From: a virus
Virus record (IMG/VR): IMGVR_UViG_3300009130_000012
Span: 1-64,000 of that record
Reading direction: 5' to 3' (one strand)
DNA: 64,000 nucleotides
In this document: positions 48,255 through 56,191 of the stretch, in pieces
How the letters are laid out: every line of letters starts with the position of its first letter
How positions within the stretch are numbered: position 1 is the first letter of the stretch
Made by a program: the position numbers and the translations under genes
Notes under the pieces: model-generated
The model's database searches: none
Told to the model about the DNA's origin: nothing
The model's input: the letters and a program-made list of their open reading frames with translations, nothing else

Positions 48255-48550
48255 TAAAATGTAACTTCACCAATATTAGCACTTGTATCTGGAGCTTCAT
48301 ATCCTTTATCGCTATTATATTGGTTTCTAGCTTTTAATGTAATTCTTTCAATCTCATCAGTTTCAGTACCCCCATTATAAGTGTCTAAATAAGCTTCAGT
48401 ACCCCTACCTTTATTATCACCATCACTTTTAGCGTTAGGGTGATTAGCACTATAACCGTTAGAATCATCTGAACTGTTATATTCGTTTCTAGCTATTAAT
48501 TGTCGTCTAGCTAAAATTGCTGCTTCTTCTAATTTACTTTGTGTTGCCAT
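48254..48550 (-). CDS. Hypothetical hydrophilic protein
   Basis: A 98-residue, probably disordered protein. Two related segments flank an Asn/Gly/Asp-rich middle: ARRQLIARNEYNSSDDSNGY and TLKARNQYNSDKGYEAPD. This A-R-N-x-Y-N-S repeat could be a binding element. It overlaps its downstream neighbour by one base. Function unknown. Confidence 0.6.
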   Translation of the reverse strand: MATQSKLEEAAILARRQLIARNEYNSSDDSNGYSANHPNAKSDGDNKGRGTEAYLDTYNGGTETDEIERITLKARNQYNSDKGYEAPDTSANIGEVTF

Positions 48551-48561
48551 ATTTTTAAAGT

Positions 48562-49056
48562 TTATTTTTTATCTAGTTTTTCTATTAGGTTAACAATACG
48601 CTTTCTAGTTTGTTCGTATGTAACCTCATCATTATAAATATCCCTTCCTTTTGAAGATTTGTGTACTTTTGGTATTCTAACTTTAGTTGGGTTAACGTTT
48701 TGGTCTTTTGTATGAGTCTTAATATAAGCGTTTTCCATACCAGCATCTTTCTTAGCTCGTTTAACGTTATTTATTGCCTCTCTAGCGACTTTAAGTGCAT
48801 TATCGACCCATTTTTGCATTCTATCACCACCATTTAATTTATACTCATCATCTGATTTATCACCGTCATAATCGTCAAAGTAATTTTTGATGCGTTTCAT
48901 TTGTTGGTACGATACTTTGTCACCATCTAATAAATCAGACAAACGTTTATACCCTGCAGTGTCTATACTACCATCAAACTTTTCTTTAATTCCTTTTAAA
49001 TCATTGTAAAGTCCTTCTGGTATTTTAAATTTTCTATCTTTTAAATCTTTATTCAT
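48562..49056 (-). CDS. Hypothetical basic protein
   Basis: A 164-residue highly charged protein (MNKDLKDRKFKIPEGLYNDL...), helical, with a Lys-rich C-terminal half (KVRIPKVHKSSKGRDIYND) that would bind nucleic acid non-specifically. Starts one base inside the stop of the preceding gene. Could be packaged with DNA or act in the tail; nothing specific seen. Confidence 0.6.
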   Translation of the reverse strand: MNKDLKDRKFKIPEGLYNDLKGIKEKFDGSIDTAGYKRLSDLLDGDKVSYQQMKRIKNYFDDYDGDKSDDEYKLNGGDRMQKWVDNALKVAREAINNVKRAKKDAGMENAYIKTHTKDQNVNPTKVRIPKVHKSSKGRDIYNDEVTYEQTRKRIVNLIEKLDKK

Positions 49057-49478
49057 TACGATTCTTTAATTTTTTTAATTAATTCATCAATAATCGCATC
49101 CGCACCCATCTTTTCAATTTCGGTACTAAGAGATTTAACAATTTTATTTATTTTACTACTAATATCATCTTTATCTAAAATATCAGAATTTTTAGCTCGG
49201 TCTCTTAATACATTTTCGATAGTATCTTTAAGGCTTTCACCAACTCTAACTAAACCTCTAGAATAACCAGTTCCACCATAACCATACATATCTCTATGTT
49301 GTGACGTTTCTTTTTCAAATTCATCAGTTGTTTGAGTTGTCATGGTAGTAATTTCACTATCATTGGATAGGTTTTTATCATCACCATCAATCATATTACC
49401 TTCAGCATCAACTAACTCTTCAATTTCTTCTTTATGGTTATATTTTAATAAGTCTTTTTTCTTAATTACCTTTTTCAT
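49056..49478 (-). CDS. Hypothetical protein, first of a five-gene set
   Basis: A 140-residue hydrophilic protein (MKKVIKKKDLLKYNHKEEIE...) with a Ser/Thr/Gln-rich middle (EITTMTTQTTDEFEKETSQH), a YGYGGTGYSRG turn and a helical end. Divergent from the tail-fibre block, with about 65 bases of A/T-rich sequence between the two starts. Confidence 0.6.
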   Translation of the reverse strand: MKKVIKKKDLLKYNHKEEIEELVDAEGNMIDGDDKNLSNDSEITTMTTQTTDEFEKETSQHRDMYGYGGTGYSRGLVRVGESLKDTIENVLRDRAKNSDILDKDDISSKINKIVKSLSTEIEKMGADAIIDELIKKIKES

Positions 49479-49521
49479 GATAAAAGTACTTTATTAATAA
49501 ATATAATAATAAGTAACAATA

Positions 49522-49528
49522 TATTTAT
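49522..49528 (+). promoter_or_regulatory. Late-type motif TATTTAT before the fibre block
   Basis: AATATATTTATATTAAAAG, 15 nt before the ATG at 49544. Confidence 0.55.
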
Positions 49529-49543
49529 ATTAAAAGAAATAAG

Positions 49544-51508
49544 ATGGGATTCATCACTAAATTAGATTATTCAGACAATAGACAGATACGTCAAAGGGTA
49601 GAAACTCAAACTCAACTTTCTGGTGGTACTACATTCGGAGTTCCTTATACTGAGTTAGTTAGAGGTGTTGATGATTCTACTACTGGGGTGACATCTACTA
49701 GTAGTGGTGTGACATCTACTTTTTCTGGTAACACTGGTACTACTATATTCTTTTTTGGTGATACTAGAATGGAATTAGCTGGTGCTGATTTAGAACCCAT
49801 AACACCTAGTAATAGTGGGGACACTCAAAATGCTGGTGTCACATATACTGGTGATACCACGACTATAGTGAATAATAATCAAGTGTTTTTGACGTATACT
49901 GGAATTGGTTACAATTTAATAGTAACTAATTTTGAAGAGGTTTCTGCTGGGAATTATACTGGGGAAACAACAAGTGATTTAACTTTTTATAGTGGTAATA
50001 CTGCAGATTACACTGGTAGTACTGTATGGTTAACTTCTGAAGATTCAGCAAGAGTAAAAGGTGTGTTATATGCTAACGTATTAAGTGCCACTACTATAGT
50101 AGGGACAACAATTAGTGGAGTTACTGATAATTTTACTACTGGTTCAACACTTGTTGGTTCTACTGCGTATTTTAATAGAACTGATAGTCTTAGTGCTTAC
50201 ACTCTTGATTTGTCGTCATTAGTTGTAAATGATAATTTTACTACTGGTTCAACACTTGTTGGTAATACGTTGTATTTTAATAGAACTGATAGTCTTTCAG
50301 CGTATACTGCTGATTTATCATCACTGGGTGGAGTTTCGTATGGTGTGTGTGCTGTATATAACTCTGGTGGTACACCAACTTATTATTCTGATTTAAGTGC
50401 AGCTATAACTGCTGCTAGTGCTGGAGATACTGTACAAATTTATTCAGACATTACAGAAACAGGAGCAGTTACTATAACTTGTAAAAACGGTGTTAACATT
50501 AACTTCAACGGATTTACTTATACGTTAAACAACGCAGGTACAGATAACGCTTTTTCAGTACCTGCTGGTGTGTCAATGGAAATGTTTAACGGTAAGGTTT
50601 TAAGGTCAGGTGGAACAGGTTCGGTTTCTAACAGTTTAGCAATTCACACAACAGGAGCGGGAACATTCAAGGCTAATAACATGGTCTTTGAAAGTGATTT
50701 TGGAACTGCTGGACATGTTGGAAATTCTGCGAGAAGTTTTTACGGTGGAGTTTTTTACAGTTCGGATAGAGGTTTTTATTTAAGTAACGGAAACCTTTAT
50801 AACGCAATTTGCAACGGTGGAACTAATGCAGGCTTGCAAATACAAAATAATGGAAAGGCTTATAGTTGTGAAGGTTACTCAAGTAGTAGTTATGGTATTT
50901 TCAATAATACTAGTAATGCTTATTTTTGCGTAGGTCGCTCAGATGGAAATTACGGTTTTTGGGGTGCTGGTGGAAATTCTCACGATTGTAAAGGTTACTC
51001 AACTGCTAACATAGGTACTTACATATCTGCTAGCGGCTCTTTTTCCAATATTTACGGTTTTTCTTCATCTTCTTATGGTGTGAGAATATTGGGTAATGGC
51101 GTAGGGGTTATAGGTTATTCAACGGCTTCTCAAGGGGTTTACTATTCTAACGGAGGTGGAAGTAGCCATGTAATCCAAGATGTAAAAGCTTCTTCAACAG
51201 CTGCTGCTGGTATGTATATTTTATTAAATGCTGGTAAGGTTGAGTTTTCTAATTTAGATGTAGGTTCAAGATGGAATGATGTTTCGGGACATGGAATAAT
51301 AGTTAGTGGTTCTGATAATGATATAATTTTAAATGGAGGTAGTATAAGGGTTGAAAATGCTTCAGCTAATTGTTTGTATAATAATGTAGCTAAAAGTTGT
51401 TATTTTAATAACCTTAGTTTTGTAAATTCAACAACGGCAGTTAATGCTAATATTACAAACTTACAAACTAATACATCTGATGATTACGGTAATATTTTAG
51501 TAGGATAA
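49544..51508 (+). CDS. Beta-helix tail fibre or adhesin 1
   Basis: A 654-residue protein. The N-terminal 260 residues are Thr/Ser/Gly-rich repeats of the Bacteroidota-phage fibre type and include a tandem 35-residue repeat (see 50126-50326). From about residue 262 there is a pectate-lyase-like right-handed beta-helix: YSDLSAAITAASAGDTVQIY, then short coils with SSYGIFNN, NYGFWGAGGN, SSYGVRIL. Such helices bind or cut surface polysaccharide. I see no catalytic residues. First gene of the fibre array. Confidence 0.8.
   Translation: MGFITKLDYSDNRQIRQRVETQTQLSGGTTFGVPYTELVRGVDDSTTGVTSTSSGVTSTFSGNTGTTIFFFGDTRMELAGADLEPITPSNSGDTQNAGVTYTGDTTTIVNNNQVFLTYTGIGYNLIVTNFEEVSAGNYTGETTSDLTFYSGNTADYTGSTVWLTSEDSARVKGVLYANVLSATTIVGTTISGVTDNFTTGSTLVGSTAYFNRTDSLSAYTLDLSSLVVNDNFTTGSTLVGNTLYFNRTDSLSAYTADLSSLGGVSYGVCAVYNSGGTPTYYSDLSAAITAASAGDTVQIYSDITETGAVTITCKNGVNINFNGFTYTLNNAGTDNAFSVPAGVSMEMFNGKVLRSGGTGSVSNSLAIHTTGAGTFKANNMVFESDFGTAGHVGNSARSFYGGVFYSSDRGFYLSNGNLYNAICNGGTNAGLQIQNNGKAYSCEGYSSSSYGIFNNTSNAYFCVGRSDGNYGFWGAGGNSHDCKGYSTANIGTYISASGSFSNIYGFSSSSYGVRILGNGVGVIGYSTASQGVYYSNGGGSSHVIQDVKASSTAAAGMYILLNAGKVEFSNLDVGSRWNDVSGHGIIVSGSDNDIILNGGSIRVENASANCLYNNVAKSCYFNNLSFVNSTTAVNANITNLQTNTSDDYGNILVG
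50126..50326 (+). repeat. Tandem 105-bp repeat, two copies
   Basis: Copies begin at 50126 and 50231 (GATAATTTTACTACTGGTTC) and encode DNFTTGSTLVGSTAYFNRTD / DNFTTGSTLVGNTLYFNRTD followed by SLSAYT-x-DLSSL. In frame, so the repeat extends the fibre shaft by one unit. Confidence 0.85.
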
Positions 51509-51527
51509 TAAATAAAAAATAAATAAA

Positions 51528-51716
51528 ATGACAAAAATATTAAATCAAATAGTAGTACAAAATAATGTAGAAGGTATTGAAAAACGTATTATTATTCAAT
51601 ACACTAATGATGTTACAGAAGAAAGTTCACAAGTTATAGTTGATTACAACTCATTAACAGCAGAAGAAAAAGCTACTTACGATGCTTTCATTATATTAAA
51701 TAATTCTAAAATATAA
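51528..51716 (+). CDS. Small hypothetical protein of the fibre block
   Basis: A 62-residue protein (MTKILNQIVVQNNVEGIEKR...) with four alternating strands (IEKRIIIQY, SSQVIVDY) and a helix (TAEEKATYDAFIIL). Similar small proteins sit next to fibres in phages of Bacteroidota and may be fibre chaperones or tips. 20 nt behind the fibre gene, 6 nt before the next. Confidence 0.6.
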   Translation: MTKILNQIVVQNNVEGIEKRIIIQYTNDVTEESSQVIVDYNSLTAEEKATYDAFIILNNSKI

Positions 51717-51722
51717 TAGAAT

Positions 51723-52304
51723 ATGGCAATAACAACAGTAAATAGTGGAGTTAACCAAAAAAAAGGTATTACATATACTCATATAACAGATTCGTCAGTT
51801 GACTGGACTGGTGTTACTAATGATACCTATTTCTATGATAAAGCTACTGATTTACCATATTATAAGAATTCTGGTGGTACAGTAATATCAGTATTTGAAG
51901 GTGGTGCTCCTTCTTTAAATAACGGAGAAGTATTTGTGGGTAATGCATCTAATGAAGCTACTTCTGTAGCGATGAGTGGAGATGTTGCCATTACTAACGC
52001 TGGTGTTACCACAATACAGTCTGACGCTGTTACTTATGATAAGATGCAAGATACTACTCAAGCAGCTTTATTAGGTAACGATAACCCAGCTGGAGGTACA
52101 GTTAATGAAATTCCAATAGTTGACCAATATTTAGCAACTGGTACAGTAACAGCTTTATTAGAAAATACTTCTAACTGGGATGTAAACGGAAATTACACAG
52201 GAGCATCAATAACAGCAACATACCAAGGTCAATCACACTATGATGGTAACTATTGGTTTACTGCAGTAGCTGATAACGTTTGGATAAGATTAATTAGAGG
52301 ATAA
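51723..52304 (+). CDS. Short tail-fibre protein
   Basis: A 193-residue protein. The first 60 residues (VNQKKGITYTHITDSSVDWT and GVTNDTYFYDKATDLPYYKN) share their plan with the start of the fibre at 62881, suggesting a common attachment domain. After a shaft-like SLNNGEVFVGNASNEATSVA segment comes a small beta domain ending in WFTAVADNVWIRLIRG. Likely part of the adsorption apparatus. Confidence 0.7.
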   Translation: MAITTVNSGVNQKKGITYTHITDSSVDWTGVTNDTYFYDKATDLPYYKNSGGTVISVFEGGAPSLNNGEVFVGNASNEATSVAMSGDVAITNAGVTTIQSDAVTYDKMQDTTQAALLGNDNPAGGTVNEIPIVDQYLATGTVTALLENTSNWDVNGNYTGASITATYQGQSHYDGNYWFTAVADNVWIRLIRG

Positions 52305-52308
52305 AATT

Positions 52309-53931
52309 ATGGCAGTATTATTAAGAAATAGTGGAGGTCAAGTTGTTACAAGTTCAGTAGAAAGGGAGAAGTATGTTAGAAATCCCGAATATTTAGATTT
52401 ACCTACTTTAGTTAATGGGGATGAAAAAATATACTTGTTAGCAAAAATTTATGAAAATGCTAATTACTTTAGTTTATATGCTACAGGTAATTTTCAAATT
52501 GATTGGGGTGATGGACAAGGTGTTCAAACATATACATCAGGTACTTATGCTGATTACGAAATAGATTGGAATAACATATCTTCAAGTACTGTAACGACTT
52601 ATGGATACAGACAAGCCATTATAACAATAGAGCCACAAGCAGGTGCGAGTTTAACAACTTTTAAATGTGGTATTGGAGCTAATACTAATGACCCTTCTAA
52701 TTATAACCCTCATATAGTTGATTGTAAAATGGCAGGGCAGAACTTTACAAGTTTTTATCAGACATTTAGCACTAATTATGGATTAGAACAATTTGAATTT
52801 GTTGGAACAGCTCCTAATTTAACTAATGTGCGTCTTATGTTTAAATCAAACCCATTTTTGAAAAAGATAGTAAGTTTAGACACTTCAAATGTTACAAATT
52901 TTGATGACTTTTTATCATCTTGTGGTGAATTAATAGAAGTACCAAAATTTGATTTATCAAGTGCTACTAATGTTAATAATATGTTTGAAAACAATAGTAA
53001 AATCACATACCTTGAACCTTATGATTTAGATAATGATGCACCTAACTTAACGAGTATAATTAATATGTTTGATGGGTTACCACTTGTAAATGTTCCAATA
53101 ACAAGTGCAAGTAATATCACAAGTTTTTATAGTGCATTTAATGGAAATAAATTTAAAACATTCAATGTGCCTTGCCCTGCGGCTACTAATACATCTTATA
53201 TGTTTTATCTAAATAGTGAATTGGAATCAGTTGGAACATCTTTTCCAAATACAATTACAAGCTCAAATTTTATGTTTGCTAATTGTTCAAAATTAAAAAA
53301 TATAACACCTTTTGATACTTCAAATATTACAAATTGTTCTTATATGTTTTATGGTACAAATTCATTAAAAGATGTGTCTTGGGCAAACTTTACTTCAGCT
53401 ACAAATACTACTGAGTTATATCAAGCATCAAGAATTGAAAAGATAGGTACAATTAATACTTCAGTTACTGTAACAAGTAGTGAAATGTTTTACAATAACA
53501 AATATATTATAAACCCCTCATCAATGGATAATGTAAGAGTAAGTAGGTTGTATAGAATGTTTAGAAGTTGTGTGAATTTAGAGAGAGTTCCATTAATGGA
53601 TGTTAGTGCTGTAACTGATATCAGGCAATCATTTGGAGCTTGTTATAAAATAACTTCATTTCCAGCTTTTGATTTTAGTGGTGTAACTTTATCTGACACT
53701 AATACTTTTAGTAATTGTTATAGTTTAAGAGAAAGTAATATTTATGGATTAACCAAAACACATAGTTATAATGGGTGTCAATTAGATAGAGATGCTATTG
53801 TGAATATCTTTAATAACTTAGGAACAGCAGTATCACAAACTATTTATGTTCAAAGTAATCCTGGTTCAGCTAATTTAACTGCAGGTGATATAGCAATAGC
53901 AACGGGTAAAGGTTGGACAGTAGTAAATTAA
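52309..53931 (+). CDS. BspA/DUF285-type leucine-rich-repeat adhesin
   Basis: A 540-residue protein. The N-terminal domain has FQIDWGDGQGVQTYTSGTYA, the IDWGDG signature of Bacteroidota surface proteins. From about residue 145 to 490 there are many 20-25-residue repeats of the DUF285/BspA class: VSLDTSNVTNFDDFLSSCGE, FDLSSATNVNNMFENNSKIT, TPFDTSNITNCSYMFYGTNS. BspA repeats bind host surfaces and proteins. A C-terminal domain ends the chain. In a phage fibre block this is a strong candidate for a receptor-binding protein. Confidence 0.85.
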   Translation: MAVLLRNSGGQVVTSSVEREKYVRNPEYLDLPTLVNGDEKIYLLAKIYENANYFSLYATGNFQIDWGDGQGVQTYTSGTYADYEIDWNNISSSTVTTYGYRQAIITIEPQAGASLTTFKCGIGANTNDPSNYNPHIVDCKMAGQNFTSFYQTFSTNYGLEQFEFVGTAPNLTNVRLMFKSNPFLKKIVSLDTSNVTNFDDFLSSCGELIEVPKFDLSSATNVNNMFENNSKITYLEPYDLDNDAPNLTSIINMFDGLPLVNVPITSASNITSFYSAFNGNKFKTFNVPCPAATNTSYMFYLNSELESVGTSFPNTITSSNFMFANCSKLKNITPFDTSNITNCSYMFYGTNSLKDVSWANFTSATNTTELYQASRIEKIGTINTSVTVTSSEMFYNNKYIINPSSMDNVRVSRLYRMFRSCVNLERVPLMDVSAVTDIRQSFGACYKITSFPAFDFSGVTLSDTNTFSNCYSLRESNIYGLTKTHSYNGCQLDRDAIVNIFNNLGTAVSQTIYVQSNPGSANLTAGDIAIATGKGWTVVN

Positions 53932-53941
53932 ATAAAAGATT

Positions 53942-54115
53942 ATGTTTTATAAATACATACAAGAAGAAGATATATGGGCTACAGGAAGTAAAATAAGTTT
54001 TCCTGACGGTGTGGTTTTATCTTCTGATAACAGAGTAGAAAAGAACGGTTGGAAGTGGTATGATACACCTCCAGCTGAATATAATAAATGGTTAGAACAA
54101 CAACAAAATATTTAA
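53942..54115 (+). CDS. Small hypothetical protein of the fibre block
   Basis: A 57-residue protein (MFYKYIQEEDIWATGSKISF...) with a beta-rich start and the aromatic end NGWKWYDTPPAEYNKWLE. It fits tightly between the LRR adhesin (10-nt gap) and the next gene (3-nt gap), so it is probably real. The WKWYDTPP end is reminiscent of small fibre-tip or assembly proteins. Function unknown. Confidence 0.65.
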   Translation: MFYKYIQEEDIWATGSKISFPDGVVLSSDNRVEKNGWKWYDTPPAEYNKWLEQQQNI

Positions 54116-54118
54116 GAT

Positions 54119-54628
54119 ATGAGTGCAACACCAAATGTAAATCTGTTAAAGATAAAAGGAAATAAATTTGATGCTACCGCCGCACCTACAGCTACTGATG
54201 ATAGCGCATCTGGGTATTATGTAGGTTCGATTTGGGTTGATGTCACAAATGATAGAGTTTATGTATGTGTTGATAACACAGCTACAAGTGCTATTTGGAA
54301 ACTTATTAGTAAATTGTCAGTACAAGAAACCACCTCTACAGCTACATTTACAATAGATGCAGACAAACAAAGTGAGGGAGTATTAACAGCAATGGCAGTA
54401 GCCACAACTATAGCGGCTCCAACGGGTAGCCCGTCTCAAGGTCAAAATTTAATTTTTAGATTTAAAGATGATGGAACATCAAGAACATTGACTTGGAATG
54501 CTATATTTAGAGTGATAGGAGTAACTCTACCAACTGCAACAACAGCAAGTAAAACACTTTACGTTGGTTGTAAGTATAATTCAACAGATACTAAATGGGA
54601 TGTTGTTGCGGTAAAAGAAGAAGTGTAA
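54119..54628 (+). CDS. Fibre-associated beta protein
   Basis: A 169-residue protein. The start (NVNLLKIKGNKFDATAAPTA, YYVGSIWVDVTNDRVYVCVD) is typical of the trimeric attachment part of tail fibres. The second half is a beta sandwich (SEGVLTAMAVATTIAAPTGS, FRFKDDGTSRTLTWNAIFRV). Probably a minor fibre or adhesin subunit. Confidence 0.65.
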   Translation: MSATPNVNLLKIKGNKFDATAAPTATDDSASGYYVGSIWVDVTNDRVYVCVDNTATSAIWKLISKLSVQETTSTATFTIDADKQSEGVLTAMAVATTIAAPTGSPSQGQNLIFRFKDDGTSRTLTWNAIFRVIGVTLPTATTASKTLYVGCKYNSTDTKWDVVAVKEEV

Positions 54629-54643
54629 AATAATAAAATAAAA

Positions 54644-54925
54644 ATGATTACGATTATAAGTAAAATTGAATTAGAAGGTACGAATAACCTAAAATATACA
54701 GATGTTGGTTATACATCTGATGAAATTATAATTACTCAGATTAATGAAAATTATGATAGTACATTAGGTAAGTTTCTGGGTGAAAACAGAACTAAGTTAG
54801 AAATAGGAGGGGTATCAATTAGTACATTTTTTGTGTCTAATACCTACGTAAATGAAGCGAGAGCAACGTTAGAAGATACATCTGAATTAAGTCTAATTGA
54901 GATAACAGATATAAATCAATTATAA
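54644..54925 (+). CDS. Hypothetical protein of the fibre block
   Basis: A 93-residue acidic beta-rich protein (MITIISKIELEGTNNLKYTD...). No signature. 1 nt from the next gene. Possibly a small tip or connector. Confidence 0.6.
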   Translation: MITIISKIELEGTNNLKYTDVGYTSDEIIITQINENYDSTLGKFLGENRTKLEIGGVSISTFFVSNTYVNEARATLEDTSELSLIEITDINQL

Positions 54926-54926
54926 T

Positions 54927-55595
54927 ATGGCAGCACCTGTAAGTGTAAATAGTTTTAATGCAAACCCAACTCCTGGTAATAATTTTTATCAGTTTAGTTA
55001 TAACGTTGCGGCTGGTAGTGATAGATTGTTAATCATTCAATTAACAATGGCTAACACCGTTAATTATGCGGGTTGTACGTATGATGGAGTCGCAATGACA
55101 CAATTATATAATAATAATAGAAGTGGATTGAGTCAGCGTATGGCTTTCTTTTATATTCTTAACCCTAATACGGGAAACAACACTTTAAGAATTAATTTTA
55201 GTGCTAACCAATGGAACCCTATTTCTATTCACGTAAGAAATTTCACAGGAAGTGGAGGAATTGGAAACAATGGTAGAACAGGGGGGGTAACAACGCCAAA
55301 TACTCAAACTTTAACGGTGTCTCAAGATAGTAGAGTTATGGGAACGGCGTGTTCTTCTAATGTAATAAGTACTATTCAGTTACCGCAAGGGGATAACAGA
55401 AGTTTTGCCACTCATAATACCAATAGGCAAGTAGGCACAGGTGCTATTTCTGCTTCTTCTGGTTTGGCTGCTGGAACATATAATATTAGAACTACGGCTA
55501 CTTTTGGAAGTATAACTAATGATAGGGTAGAAATATTAGGCTTAGGTGCTACACCCCCTAGCAGTGATAATGGTGATTTCTTTTTAGTGATGTAA
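54927..55595 (+). CDS. Beta-sandwich adhesin
   Basis: A 222-residue protein. FSYNVAAGSDRLLIIQLTMA, YAGCTYDGVAMTQLYNNNRS, MAFFYILNPNTGNNTLRINF and WNPISIHVRNFTG follow the plan of a jelly-roll or Ig-like family often found alone or as repeats in Bacteroidota surface and phage proteins. Probably binds glycans or surface protein. Last gene of the operon begun at 49544. Confidence 0.65.
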   Translation: MAAPVSVNSFNANPTPGNNFYQFSYNVAAGSDRLLIIQLTMANTVNYAGCTYDGVAMTQLYNNNRSGLSQRMAFFYILNPNTGNNTLRINFSANQWNPISIHVRNFTGSGGIGNNGRTGGVTTPNTQTLTVSQDSRVMGTACSSNVISTIQLPQGDNRSFATHNTNRQVGTGAISASSGLAAGTYNIRTTATFGSITNDRVEILGLGATPPSSDNGDFFLVM

Positions 55596-55643
55596 AAACG
55601 AATTTAGATTAAAAAATCACATAAATTTTTATAAAAAATAAAC

Positions 55644-55650
55644 TATTTAT
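55644..55650 (+). promoter_or_regulatory. Late-type motif TATTTAT
   Basis: AACTATTTATATAAAAACAT, 18 nt before the ATG at 55669. Confidence 0.55.
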
Positions 55651-55668
55651 ATAAAAACATTTTTAAAA

Positions 55669-56166
55669 ATGAGTAAAGTTCAATTAAAAGCCGAAGATTT
55701 AAAACCAGAGTCGTTAAGTGCAACTGGTAGACAAATGTATGGATTAGATGAATATGTTTATATTAAATCATTTAAATATGATGACAATAATAACATCCAA
55801 GTAAATTTCTATGTATTAGTTAAAATAGATGAAGATAATTTTGATTTAATCGCAAATGTTTCTACACCAGATTACAAATATTCTATTGCTGACGGTAAAT
55901 CATTTACTGATGTTTATGGTTATAACGTTTACGCTGTTGATGGTAGTGGTAATACCATTTATGAGGATGTTGAGGTGATGTCGGTAGACGAATCTGGTAA
56001 TACAATAACAAATATTGTTAGTCAACCAAAGAAGAGAACTAATGATTTTACTAGAAACTTTACCGCATTTTCAACTTTAATTATTCCATTAATTTTTGCC
56101 GATATAAAAAACTATTTAGGATACCATGCTAATGAAAATGGTGTACTAGACCAAATCCCAGAATAA
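55669..56166 (+). CDS. Hypothetical tail-region protein
   Basis: A 165-residue acidic protein, beta-rich (EYVYIKSFKYDDNNNIQVNF, DGSGNTIYEDVEVMSVDESG) with a helical C-terminus (FSTLIIPLIFADIKNYLGYH) that may insert in a trimer or a membrane. It precedes the ConA-like protein gene by 25 nt. Could be an adaptor for it. Confidence 0.6.
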   Translation: MSKVQLKAEDLKPESLSATGRQMYGLDEYVYIKSFKYDDNNNIQVNFYVLVKIDEDNFDLIANVSTPDYKYSIADGKSFTDVYGYNVYAVDGSGNTIYEDVEVMSVDESGNTITNIVSQPKKRTNDFTRNFTAFSTLIIPLIFADIKNYLGYHANENGVLDQIPE

Positions 56167-56191
56167 TAATAGAATATAATGTCTATACTTA

